From Demequina sp. NBRC 110056 (GTDB lineage: Bacteria; Actinomycetota; Actinomycetes; Actinomycetales; Demequinaceae), in contig NZ_BBRM01000006.1 in assembly GCF_002090155.1 (NCBI RefSeq), forward strand, positions 186,001-250,000: a stretch of DNA of 64,000 nucleotides, read 5' to 3'. Shown piece by piece: positions 34,552 to 42,615 of the stretch. Within the stretch, counting starts at the first letter, position 1, and every line of letters starts with the position of its first letter. The translations under genes were made by a program, and so were the position numbers. Under the pieces are notes generated by a model. It searched no databases. It was not told the origin of the DNA and worked only from the letters and a program-made list of their open reading frames with translations.

Positions 34552-35263
34552 CGGCGACCTCGCGGGCGATGATGCTGGCGAGCGCGCGTGGCTCGGAGAG
34601 CATCGGCCAGTGCCCCGTCGGGAGGTCGACGAGGGCGACATCCGAATCATCGCGGATCGGCGCGAACATCGGGTTCCCGGAGGCGGCCATCTCCCGCACC
34701 GTAGAGCTGGGAATCGAGCAGCACACCAGGGTCACAGGGATGAGGTGGCGTCGGGGATCGCGCAGCACCACGGGCTCTCGGCACGCTCCCGCCGGGTGCG
34801 GGACGCTACGAGCCGCGAGGAGCGCGCGGTCCTGGTCGGACAGGCCGTCGCTGCTCACGCCCTGGCTGGCGAGCTCTTCCAGGCCGGGAAAGGGGAGCTC
34901 CGCGATCCGGGCCGTCAGATCGGGTCGAGGAACGTGTCCGTCGGTGACGGGGCCGGAGTCGACGTACAGGATGCGCACAAGGGCCTCGGGCAAGCGATCC
35001 GCGACTGCAGTCGCGATGGCTCCTGCACCGCTGTGCGCGGCAAGGACCGCGCGACCGTGGACGAGCACTCGCCGCAGGACGTGATCGACATGGTCGTCGA
35101 AGTCGATCCCCGCTCGGTCGACATCCGCGCCTTCGAGCCCCGGAAGAGTGATCTGCTCCGCGGTCACGCCACGCTCGCCGAGCGCGCTCGCGACGTCATC
35201 CCATACCCAACCTCCAAGCCAGTAGCCGGGGATGAGCAGAACAGGTGGCGGCGATGATGCCAT
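34544..35263 (-). CDS. Alpha/beta hydrolase
   Basis: A 239-residue hydrolase. PPVLLIPGYWLGGWVWDDVASAL gives the oxyanion region (normally HG, here PGYW), the nucleophile Ser is in LAAHSGAGAIATAVAD, an acidic residue lies in ILYVDSGPV, and the His is in LPTGHWPMLSEP. It resembles small salicylate/methyl-ester-type esterases. The codon bias is slightly looser than in its neighbours. With the SWIM gene it occupies a 1.1-kb segment bounded by imperfect direct repeats, which suggests insertion or duplication. Confidence 0.83.
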   Translation of the reverse strand: MASSPPPVLLIPGYWLGGWVWDDVASALGERGVTAEQITLPGLEGADVDRAGIDFDDHVDHVLRRVLVHGRAVLAAHSGAGAIATAVADRLPEALVRILYVDSGPVTDGHVPRPDLTARIAELPFPGLEELASQGVSSDGLSDQDRALLAARSVPHPAGACREPVVLRDPRRHLIPVTLVCCSIPSSTVREMAASGNPMFAPIRDDSDVALVDLPTGHWPMLSEPRALASIIAREVAGE

Positions 35264-35321
35264 TTCTCCAGTGTGCCTCAGCGGTGACGTGTCGGTCAGG
35301 GCGAGAGAAGAGGTGCCCGAA

Positions 35322-35372
35322 CGGCCGCGAGGTGACGGGCGTGCCCGGCCGCGCGCGCATCGGCCCTTCTCC
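35322..35372. repeat. Direct repeat, right copy, upstream of tadA
   Basis: A stretch of about 50 bases beginning CGGCCGCGAGGTGACGGGCG and ending ATCGGCCCTTCTC, the same orientation as the copy at 34186-34233. It ends 46 bases before the tadA start. Confidence 0.8.
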
Positions 35373-35403
35373 ACAGGCCCTACCCGATCGCGTGGAATGT
35401 CGC

Positions 35404-35409
35404 TACTGT
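35404..35409 (+). promoter_or_regulatory. Predicted -10 of tadA
   Basis: TACTGT lies eight bases before the tadA ATG at 35418 with no ribosome site between, suggesting a leaderless or very short leader transcript. Confidence 0.45.
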
Positions 35410-35417
35410 CAGGGCGT

Positions 35418-36650
35418 ATGACCACGGGGGCGGTGGCAGACATCGAGGGCGAGGTGCGCGAGCGCATCCGCACCACCGGCATGGATCCCCGTCGCGACGC
35501 CGCCCAGGTGCGTGCCTTCGTCGACGAGGCGCTGGCGTCATGGGAGAAGCGCTCTCTCACCGGAGCCGTCGCCCCGCTCGCGGACGCCGCCGGCACCGCG
35601 AAGGCCGTGATGGACGCCGTCGCGGGCCTCGGGCCGCTCCAGCGGTACATGGAGGACCCCGAGATCGAGGAGATCTGGATCAATGGGCCTCGCGAGGTGT
35701 TCGTCGCTCGTGGCGGGGAGCCGGAGCTGACGACCACCCTGCTGTCCGCCGACGAGGTGCGCGACCTGGTGGAGCAGATGCTGCGGTCGAGCGGCCGCCG
35801 GCTGGACCTCAGCTCGCCCTTCGTCGATGCGACGCTGCCCGGCGGCGAGCGCCTCCATGTCGTCATCCCGGAGATCACGCGCGAGCACTGGGCCGTCAAC
35901 ATCCGCAAGTACGTCGCTCGGGCGCACACCGTCACCGACCTCGTGCGGCTCGGATCGCTCACGGCGCAGGCCGCCGCGTTCCTCGACGCCGCCGTCGACA
36001 GTGGCCTCAACATCCTGGTGTCCGGCGCGACGCAGGCGGGCAAGACGACGATGCTCGGAGCGCTCGCCGGATCCGTGCCGCCGCGCGAGCGCATCGTCAC
36101 GTGCGAGGAGGTGTTCGAGCTCGCCCTCGGCAACCGGGACGTGGTCGCGATGCAGTGCCGGCAGCCATCGCTCGAAGGCACGGGTGAGGTACCGCTCCGG
36201 CGGCTCGTGAAGGAGGCGCTCAGGATGCGGCCCAGTCGCATCATCATCGGCGAGGTGCGGGAGGCCGAGGCGCTCGACATGCTCATCGCACTGAACGCCG
36301 GAATACCAGGGATGGGAACGATCCACGCCAACTCCGCGCGAGACGCGATCACGAAGATGTGCACGCTGCCGCTGCTCGCCGGGGAGAACGTGTCCGACCG
36401 CTTCGTGATCCCCACCGTCGCCTCGGCCCTCGATCTCGTCGTGCACCTCGACCTCGACCTGCGCACGGGTGCCCGGCAGGTGCGCGAGGTGGTGGGCGTC
36501 ATGGGCCGCGCCGACGGCGGAGTCATCGAGACCTCCACGATCTTCGAGCGGCGCGGGACGGAGCTGGCAAGGGGACCCGGGTTCCCGCCCCGCGAGGAAC
36601 GCCTGCGGTCCCGCGGGCACGACGTGGCTCGGCTGCTGGCGGGAGCGTGA
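35418..36650 (+). CDS. tadA: Tad/CpaF-type pilus assembly ATPase
   Basis: A 410-residue secretion ATPase. After an N-terminal helical domain, the RecA-like domain shows Walker A GATQAGKTT (Lys209), RIVTCEEVFELAL (Asp box), Walker B with RIIIGEVREAEALDML, the His box GTIHANSARDAI and a C-terminal EVVGVMGRADGGVI. It powers assembly of thin Flp/Tad pili at the membrane. It starts the operon 35418-39975, followed by tadB, tadC, a pilin-like gene and three TadE/G-like genes. A tadZ/CpaE-like gene, usual just upstream, is absent; a hydrolase gene faces away there. Confidence 0.92.
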   Translation: MTTGAVADIEGEVRERIRTTGMDPRRDAAQVRAFVDEALASWEKRSLTGAVAPLADAAGTAKAVMDAVAGLGPLQRYMEDPEIEEIWINGPREVFVARGGEPELTTTLLSADEVRDLVEQMLRSSGRRLDLSSPFVDATLPGGERLHVVIPEITREHWAVNIRKYVARAHTVTDLVRLGSLTAQAAAFLDAAVDSGLNILVSGATQAGKTTMLGALAGSVPPRERIVTCEEVFELALGNRDVVAMQCRQPSLEGTGEVPLRRLVKEALRMRPSRIIIGEVREAEALDMLIALNAGIPGMGTIHANSARDAITKMCTLPLLAGENVSDRFVIPTVASALDLVVHLDLDLRTGARQVREVVGVMGRADGGVIETSTIFERRGTELARGPGFPPREERLRSRGHDVARLLAGA

Positions 36651-36651
36651 G

Positions 36652-37512
36652 ATGGACGCGCTCTGGGGGATCGTGCTCGGCGTCGGGCTGTTCCTGGTGT
36701 GGTGGTCGCTGTGGGTGCCCAGCGGACAGCCGCGGGCGTCGCGCGACGGGTGGACGGCACGGACGCAGGACGCGCTCGTCCGCGCCGGCGCGCCGAGCGT
36801 CACGCCCGCGGCGCTGATCGTCACCTCCATCGGCCTGGCGGTCGTCACGTGGATCCTCATCGCGGGGCTGACGGGATCGGCGGTCATCGGCGCGTGCTTC
36901 GCCGTGATCGCCGCGCGAGGCCCCTTCGCGCTCGTCTCGGCACGCGCCCGGCGGCGGGCGGTCGCAACGCGGGAGCTCTGGCCCGAGGTGGTGGACTCGC
37001 TCGCCTCGGGCATCCGCGCCGGCCTCTCGCTCCCGGAGGCCGTCGGCCAAGTCGGCGTTCGCGGGCCCGAGGCGCTGCGCGAGCCGTTCCTCCGCTTCGC
37101 CGAGGACTACCGTGCCTCCGGACGCTTCCAGGACTGCCTCGACCTGCTGAAGGCGCGGCTCGCCGATCCCGTCGCCGACCGCATCATCGAGACGCTGCGC
37201 CTCACCCGCGAGGTCGGAGGCACCGACGTGGGCAGGGTGCTGCGGACCCTCGCCGCGTTCCTGCGCGACGACGCACGCCTGCGCGGAGAGCTCGAGGCGC
37301 GGCAGAGCTGGACCGTCAACGCCGCACGCCTCGCGGTGGCGGCGCCCTGGATCGTGCTGGCGCTGCTCGCAACGCAGGGCTCGACGACCGCGGCGTACGA
37401 CTCGGCAGCGGGCGTCGCCGTGCTCGTCATCGGCGGCGCATGCACGGTGGTGGCCTACAGGCTGATGATGCGTATGGGCCGCCTTCCGCAGGAGCGGCGG
37501 GTGCTGCGATGA
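36652..37512 (+). CDS. tadB: Tad pilus inner-membrane platform protein TadB
   Basis: A 286-residue type II secretion F-domain protein. It has N-terminal hydrophobic helices, a cytoplasmic segment with ELWPEVVDSLASGIRAGLSLPEAVGQVG and [26 protein letters not shown], and two C-terminal helices (AAPWIVLALLATQ, GVAVLVIGGACTVVAY). With TadC it forms the platform that couples TadA to pilin assembly. The ATG follows the tadA stop directly (TGAGATG) and its stop overlaps tadC (ATGA). Confidence 0.9.
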   Translation: MDALWGIVLGVGLFLVWWSLWVPSGQPRASRDGWTARTQDALVRAGAPSVTPAALIVTSIGLAVVTWILIAGLTGSAVIGACFAVIAARGPFALVSARARRRAVATRELWPEVVDSLASGIRAGLSLPEAVGQVGVRGPEALREPFLRFAEDYRASGRFQDCLDLLKARLADPVADRIIETLRLTREVGGTDVGRVLRTLAAFLRDDARLRGELEARQSWTVNAARLAVAAPWIVLALLATQGSTTAAYDSAAGVAVLVIGGACTVVAYRLMMRMGRLPQERRVLR

Positions 37513-38432
37513 TCGCGGCGGCCGTGGTCTACGGGACGATGCTCGGTCTCGGGGCGTCGCTCATCCTGGCGTGGTGGCGCGCGCGGCGACCGACGCTCGA
37601 GGCGCGCGTCGCGCCCTTCGTCCGAAGCTCCGTGAGCAGCGAGGTCGCGGCCCGGGACGCGACCGTCACGCCGTTCCCGACTCTCGAACGCCTGATCGCG
37701 CCGGTGGCGCGAGACCTGGCGCGGGTCCTGGAGCGATGGGGCGTGACCGCCACCGACGTCCAGCGCCGGCTCACGCGGGCTGGGTCCGCGGCCAGTCCCG
37801 AGCAGTACCGGGCCCAGCAGGTCGCGTGCGGTGCGGCCGGCCTGGGCGTCGGGTGCGCGGTCGGCGGGCTGCTCATGGCGACGCGTGGCACGAGCCTTCT
37901 CGCCGCGGCCATCCTCGTGGCGGTCGCGACGGCAGGCGGCATCGTCGCGCGCGATCTCGCGCTCAGCGCGGCCGTCCGGCGTCGCCAGCGGGCGGTGCTC
38001 GCGGAGCTCCCGACCGTCGTCGAGCTGCTCGCCCTCGCGGTGAGCGCAGGCGAGTCGGCCCCGGCCGCCATCAAGCGCGTCGCATCGACGAGCTCCGGCG
38101 TCGTCGCCGACGAGCTGCGGACCACCCTCGCGCGGGTGCGAGCGGGGGAGCGCCTCCCTGACGCGCTCTCGGCGGTGGCGGACGGCACGGGGATCGCCGC
38201 GATGCGTCGATTCGCCGATGGCGTCAGCACGGCGATCGAGCGAGGAACACCGCTGTCCGACGTCCTCCAGGCTCAGGCGCAGGACATCCGCGCCGCGAGC
38301 CAGCAGGAGCTCCTGGAGGAAGGCGGCCGGCGGGAGATCGCGATGATGGTCCCGGTCGTGTTCCTGATCCTGCCGGTGACCGTCATCTTCGCGGTCTTCC
38401 CGGGGCTGGTCGCGATCGATCTGGGCGGCTAG
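37509..38432 (+). CDS. tadC: Tad pilus inner-membrane platform protein TadC
   Basis: A 307-residue F-domain protein. It begins with a hydrophobic helix and ARRPTLEARVAPFVR, then a pair of helices, the domain AVLAELPTVVELLALAVSAGESAPAAIKR and a terminal helix MMVPVVFLILPVTVIFAVFPGL. Its start overlaps the tadB stop. Role as for TadB. A 45-bp gap with GGGGG as ribosome site leads to the pilin gene. Confidence 0.9.
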   Translation: MIAAAVVYGTMLGLGASLILAWWRARRPTLEARVAPFVRSSVSSEVAARDATVTPFPTLERLIAPVARDLARVLERWGVTATDVQRRLTRAGSAASPEQYRAQQVACGAAGLGVGCAVGGLLMATRGTSLLAAAILVAVATAGGIVARDLALSAAVRRRQRAVLAELPTVVELLALAVSAGESAPAAIKRVASTSSGVVADELRTTLARVRAGERLPDALSAVADGTGIAAMRRFADGVSTAIERGTPLSDVLQAQAQDIRAASQQELLEEGGRREIAMMVPVVFLILPVTVIFAVFPGLVAIDLGG

Positions 38433-38477
38433 CGCCGCCCGGCGCAAGACCGAGGTACGGAGACAAAGGGGGATGCA

Positions 38478-38663
38478 ATGACACGACTGCTCAACGACGC
38501 GCGAGCGCTGCTGACCGGGCCCGAGTCCGAGAGGGGGGACGTGCCGGGCTGGGTGCTCATCACGCTCATGACGGCCGGCCTGGTCGCCCTCATCTGGGCG
38601 CTCGCGGGGCCGGCTCTTGGCGAGGTCTTCACCGATGCGATCGAGTCCGTCACGGGCTCCTGA
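38478..38663 (+). CDS. Flp-type pilin-like small protein
   Basis: A 61-residue protein. A charged leader (RALLTGPESERG) is followed by DVPGWVLITLMTAGLVALIW, one hydrophobic helix, and a short acidic tail. Cleavage after the Gly in ERG by a prepilin peptidase would leave a mature peptide of about 41 residues. That is close to Flp pilins, but the usual Glu-Tyr after the cleavage site is replaced by Gly-Trp. Position after tadC is where actinobacterial pilin genes lie. It is probably the main pilus subunit. Confidence 0.75.
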   Translation: MTRLLNDARALLTGPESERGDVPGWVLITLMTAGLVALIWALAGPALGEVFTDAIESVTGS

Positions 38664-39024
38664 CGGGGATCGCGGCAGCGCCGCCGTCGAGTTCGTGCTC
38701 GTCGGCACGCTGGTGCTGCTCCTCGGGCTCGCGCTCCTCCAGCTGATCCTCGCGCTGCACGTGCGCAACACCCTCACGTCCAGCGCCTTCGAGGGAGCCC
38801 GAAGCGCTGCGCTCGCCGATCGCGGGCTCGCCGACGGCGAGGCCCGTGCCGAGTCCCTGGCGACGGACGCCCTCGGCGGCATCTCCGCCGTCGCGCAGGC
38901 ACGCGAGGAGACGGTGGCGGGAGCGACCGTCGTGGTGGTCGAGGTCGCCGCGCCCATGCCGGTCATCGGGCTGTGGGGTCCTGGGATCCTGCGCGTCGAG
39001 GCCCGAGCGTTCGAGGAGTCCTGA
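38635..39024 (+). CDS. TadE-like pseudopilin
   Basis: A 129-residue protein whose start overlaps the end of the pilin gene by 29 bases. DGDRGSAAVEFVLVGTLVLLLGLALLQ is the TadE signature: a Gly cleavage site, Glu at position 5 and a hydrophobic helix, then HVRNTLTSSAFEGARSAA. The ATG at 38635 is preferred; the ORF stays open to 38617. It is probably processed and located at the pilus base or tip. Confidence 0.83.
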   Translation: MRSSPSRAPDGDRGSAAVEFVLVGTLVLLLGLALLQLILALHVRNTLTSSAFEGARSAALADRGLADGEARAESLATDALGGISAVAQAREETVAGATVVVVEVAAPMPVIGLWGPGILRVEARAFEES

Positions 39025-39025
39025 G

Positions 39026-39520
39026 GTGAGCGGCGTGCGCAGGGCCGATGCGCGGGTGGGGCTTCGAGACGACGCCGGGGGAGCGCTCGTCGAGTTTCTC
39101 GGGGTGACGGTCCTCCTGCTGGTGCCGCTGGTCTACGCGGCCATCGCGATCGCGCAGATCCAGGCGGCGACGTATGCCGCCGAAGGGTCGAGCGCGGCGG
39201 CGGCGCGTGGCGCCGCGCTCGCGATCATCGAGGAGCTCGACGGAGGCGCGAGCGATGCCGAGGCCGTCGCCACTGCGCGGGCGCGGGCTGCCGCCGTCGT
39301 CGAGCTGGCGGCGGACGACTTCGACGTCGCCGGAGCGCGGGACGTGCTCGTGCGCTGCGGCGCGGCGGGCTGCACCGGGGAGGACGGCGAGGTGCTCGTC
39401 GACGTGGTGTTCTCGGTGCCGCTTCCGGGCATGCCGAGCTTCATGTCGGGCGTGATCCCGCTCGAGGTCGAGGTGTCGGCATCGTCCAAGGCGGACGCGG
39501 GCCTGCTGTGGGCGCCATGA
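39026..39520 (+). CDS. TadE-like pseudopilin, second copy
   Basis: A 164-residue protein starting with GTG two bases after the previous stop. RDDAGGALVEFLGVTVLLLVPLVYAA repeats the cleavage site and hydrophobic helix of TadE. AAEGSSAAAARGAALAI follows, then a beta-rich tail with RCGAAGCTG (two Cys that may pair). A minor pilin role like the first TadE is inferred. Confidence 0.82.
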   Translation: MSGVRRADARVGLRDDAGGALVEFLGVTVLLLVPLVYAAIAIAQIQAATYAAEGSSAAAARGAALAIIEELDGGASDAEAVATARARAAAVVELAADDFDVAGARDVLVRCGAAGCTGEDGEVLVDVVFSVPLPGMPSFMSGVIPLEVEVSASSKADAGLLWAP

Positions 39521-39975
39521 GAGCGCGGTGCACCCGGCGGCCTCCGGCTGGCGATGCGGGGAGCGTCTCGCTCTTCACGCTGGGGTGGATCGTCGTCGCG
39601 CTGCTCGCGATCGCCGTCCTCGTCGGCGCGACGCAGGTGCACCTCGCGCGGACCCGGCTGGTCAACCTCGCCGACGAGCTGGCGATCGCCGCACTGAACG
39701 ACACGCTTCGGGACGCCTACGAGTCGGCGGAGGCCGGCGACGTGGGGCTCACCCTCGATGACCGTGCGTTGGCCTCCGCGGTCGCCGAGCGGCTCGCCTC
39801 TGCCGACGCCCGCGACTGGATTCGCGAGGTGCGCGTGGTCGAGGTCGGCAGCGAGGACGACGCGACCGTCGAGGTCGTCCTGCGACGCACGGTGCTGCCG
39901 CTCGTGCCCGACGCCGACTGGCTCTCGGGCGCTGGCGTCACGGTCACCGCGACCGGGAGCGCCCGCGCGAGCTGA
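39517..39975 (+). CDS. TadG-like pilus-associated protein
   Basis: A 152-residue protein. GDAGSVSLFTLGWIVVALLAIAVLVGATQ holds a class III-like signal and one transmembrane helix, followed by VHLARTRLVNLADELAIAAL, a pattern found in actinobacterial pilus-assembly (Rv3654c-like/TadG N-terminal) proteins. It lacks the large von Willebrand domain of full TadG. It overlaps the previous stop (ATGA) and is the last gene of the Tad operon. Confidence 0.78.
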   Translation: MRARCTRRPPAGDAGSVSLFTLGWIVVALLAIAVLVGATQVHLARTRLVNLADELAIAALNDTLRDAYESAEAGDVGLTLDDRALASAVAERLASADARDWIREVRVVEVGSEDDATVEVVLRRTVLPLVPDADWLSGAGVTVTATGSARAS

Positions 39976-40503
39976 GCGGCGCACACCTCTCCGCCTCGTC
40001 GCCGCGCTGCCTGCGGGGACCCTCACTGCCAGACCTCCGACACTGCCGAACATGCGCGCTGACGCCACCCCGCGCATCGGCGCTGCTGGAGCCGCGGACG
40101 CGGCGTGTCGCCCGCAGGCTGTTCGGAACTGTCGGCGGGAGGAATGCCCGAGCCCGTACCGGTCAACACACGGGCGGTGCCCAAGGGGCTGGTGGTGCGC
40201 GGGCGGATGCGCAGCAGCCTCACCCGTCTCTCGCGTCCCAGGTGTGTGTTGAGCGGTACGCACACGCAGCTTCCGCGCCGGCGCGCGCCCCTCCTCCTGA
40301 CAGTGCGAACCAGAAAGCTGCGCGACACGCCGGCGAGCGCACGCCAGGGGCTGAGCGACCGGCGCGTCGCCCACGATTCTGGTTCGTACTGTCAGCGGGA
40401 ATCGGCGGCGGGAGCGCTGCGGCGTGCGAGCGTCGCCCCCAGAGACGACCACGGCCGGCCCACCCGTAGGTGGACCGGCCGCGCCTGTCGAACGTGGACT
40501 CGA
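39976..40503. other. 528-bp region between convergent genes with three large imperfect palindromes
   Basis: The region separates tadG and the leftward importer. It contains three successive palindromic units of about 100 bases: arms at 40041-40057/about 40114-40130, 40156-40172/about 40240-40256, and 40297-40315/40377-40395. The third has CTGACAGTGCGAACCAGAA against TTCTGGTTCGTACTGTCAG (18 of 19 pairs). The second pairs CGTACCGGTCAACACAC with GTGTGTTGAGCGGTACG (16 of 17). Units one and three share right-end sequence (GTTCG-ACTGTC-GCGGGA). No ORF has coding character. Confidence 0.75.
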
Positions 40504-41454
40504 TCAGGTCTTGACTGCGCCCTCCATGATGCCGCGCACGATCTGGCGGCCGGCGACGGCCAGCAGCGCGATGAGCGGCAGGGTGGCGAGGAAGGATCCC
40601 GTCAGAACGATGGAGTTCTTGGGGGTGTTGCCCACGCGGAGGTTGTGGAGCGCGGGGCCGATGGTCTGGGCGTCGGAGCCGCCGACCGCGACCAGCGCCC
40701 ACTGGTACTCGTTCCACGCGCCCACGGCGGTGATGAGGCCGAGGACGCCCATGGCGGGTCGGATGGTCGGCACCACGATCTCCCAGAACACGCGGAACGT
40801 GGTGGCGCCGTCGACGCGGGCGGACTCGATGATCTCGTCGGGGATCGCGTCCTCGATGAACTGCCGCATGTAGAACACGCCGAACGCTGACACCAGCGCC
40901 GGGACCGTCACCGCGAGCAGGGTGTCCACCCAGCCCAGGTTGTCCATGATCTGGTAGAGCCCGACGATGCCCAGCTGGGCGGGGATCGTGAGGGTCAGGA
41001 CCACGAAGTAGAACAACGGGTCGCGGCCCTTGAACCGCAGCTTCGCGAAGGCGAACCCGGCGAGCGAGCAGAAGAACAGCGTCGCCGCCACGACCACCGC
41101 GACCACGATGAGCGAGTTGATGAACGAGTTGACGAACTGGACGTTGTCGTAGGCCGGGTAGCCGCGCTCGCGGATCGCGACCGTCATGATGTCCCAGTTG
41201 AACCGGAAGAACGGTCCCGGGGTCACCTGGGGGGCGCCCGCCTGGAAGATCTTGTCGTCCTTCCAGGAGGACATGATGCCCGCCCAGTAGATGGGCCATG
41301 CGCCCACCAGCAGGATGAAGATCAGCAGCAGGTAGTTGAACCAGCCGGCAGGGGTGTCCTGCGGGCTGCGGCCCAGGAGGGCCGCCTTCTGGCGCTTGGG
41401 ACGCTTCTCCGGCACGGGTGCCTGGTCGGGCGTGGACTCAGCGGTCGCGGTCAC
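40504..41454 (-). CDS. Carbohydrate ABC transporter permease (MalG/MsmG-like)
   Basis: A 316-residue permease with six predicted helices. The EAA loop reads ESARVDGATTFRVFWEIVVP at the expected position before ITAVGAWNEYQWAL. The N-terminal 35 residues are hydrophilic (STPDQAPVPEKRPKRQ). The GTG at 41454 overlaps the upstream permease stop. Last gene of the leftward importer operon. Confidence 0.92.
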   Translation of the reverse strand: MTATAESTPDQAPVPEKRPKRQKAALLGRSPQDTPAGWFNYLLLIFILLVGAWPIYWAGIMSSWKDDKIFQAGAPQVTPGPFFRFNWDIMTVAIRERGYPAYDNVQFVNSFINSLIVVAVVVAATLFFCSLAGFAFAKLRFKGRDPLFYFVVLTLTIPAQLGIVGLYQIMDNLGWVDTLLAVTVPALVSAFGVFYMRQFIEDAIPDEIIESARVDGATTFRVFWEIVVPTIRPAMGVLGLITAVGAWNEYQWALVAVGGSDAQTIGPALHNLRVGNTPKNSIVLTGSFLATLPLIALLAVAGRQIVRGIMEGAVKT

Positions 41455-42506
41455 TTGCGGCCTCCGATCTTGTTCGACAGGAACGCGTTGATCCCGGCGA
41501 TCACGACCACGACGACGAACAGCACCCACGACATGGCGCCGGCGTAGCCGAAGTCCTTCGGGTCGCCCCAGCCCGTGTACCAGATGAGCTGCGCGACGGT
41601 GCGCCACAGGTGGCGCAGGCCGCCGCCGTCACCGGAGCTGGGATCCTCGTCGAGCAGCACCGGCTCGGCGAACAGCTGGAGGGAGCCGATGGTCGACAGC
41701 ACCACCGTGAAGATCACCATGGGGCGGATCATCGGCACGGTGATCGACCACAGCTGGCGCCACGCGCCGGCGCCGTCGAGCGCGGCCGCCTCGTAGACGT
41801 CCTTGGGGATCGACTGCATGGCCGCCAAGTAGAGGAGGGCGTTGTAGCCGGTCCACTTCCAGTTGACCATGATGATGATCGCGAGCCACGAGGACCAGCG
41901 CTGCTGGCGCCAGTCGATGCCCGGCAGCGTCTGGGCGGCGTCGCCCACGCCGGTGGTGAACTCGAAGCCCAGCATGCCCATGAGCCAGTTGGCCTGGCCG
42001 TACTGCTCCGAGAAGAACGTCACGAACACGAGCGAGGACGCGACGATGGGCGTGATGTACGGCACCAGGATGCCGATGCGGAACAGCGACTGCGCGCGCA
42101 GGCGGCGGTTGAGCAGCGACGCCAGGATGAGCGCGAAGAGCAGCTGCGGCACCGCGGAGAAGACGAAGAGGCCGAGGGTGTTGATCAGGGCCTGGGGGAA
42201 CTCCCAGTTGGTCAGCACCTTCTCGTAGTTCTGGAGGCCGATCCACCGCTCGGTGTACAGGTTGATCGAGCTGCCGCTCGGGTACACCGGCTGCTCGGCG
42301 CGGTACGTCTGGAAGGACACCAGCGCCGAGTACACGATCGGGAAGATCCCGAACGCGACGAACAGGATGAAGAACGGCGAGACGAGGATGTAGGGGACCA
42401 CGACGTGGTCGAAGCGCGCCCAGATGGAGCTCTTGGGTCCCTTGCGCTTCACGCGCTCGGTGCCGGTTGCGCCGGCTGGTTCAGCCGTCACGCTGCTGGC
42501 GGGCAT
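41451..42506 (-). CDS. Carbohydrate ABC transporter permease (MalF/MsmF-like)
   Basis: A 351-residue permease with six or seven helices, starting after FDHVVVPYILVSPFFILFV. The EAA loop is YEAAALDGAGAWRQLWSITVP. A periplasmic loop between helices has IGLQNYEKVLTNWEF. GGAGG lies seven bases before the ATG. Functions with the permease at 40504-41454 and the lipoprotein at 42616-43947; no ATPase is encoded nearby. Confidence 0.92.
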   Translation of the reverse strand: MPASSVTAEPAGATGTERVKRKGPKSSIWARFDHVVVPYILVSPFFILFVAFGIFPIVYSALVSFQTYRAEQPVYPSGSSINLYTERWIGLQNYEKVLTNWEFPQALINTLGLFVFSAVPQLLFALILASLLNRRLRAQSLFRIGILVPYITPIVASSLVFVTFFSEQYGQANWLMGMLGFEFTTGVGDAAQTLPGIDWRQQRWSSWLAIIIMVNWKWTGYNALLYLAAMQSIPKDVYEAAALDGAGAWRQLWSITVPMIRPMVIFTVVLSTIGSLQLFAEPVLLDEDPSSGDGGGLRHLWRTVAQLIWYTGWGDPKDFGYAGAMSWVLFVVVVVIAGINAFLSNKIGGRK

Positions 42507-42562
42507 TGGTACCTCCGTTGGTCGAACAACGCTCGTGGGGTGAGTGTAGGTCCGGGCGGTGC

Positions 42563-42592
42563 GACGGGGGCGAGCATGAGCCCGCCCCCGTC
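42563..42592 (-). terminator. Stem-loop between binding-protein and permease genes
   Basis: GACGGGGGCG pairs perfectly with CGCCCCCGTC around a ten-base loop, 23 bases beyond the binding-protein stop. Same position and likely role as the hairpin at 16856-16888. Confidence 0.72.
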
Positions 42593-42615
42593 ACACCGGT
42601 TCACCGGGTGGTGCT

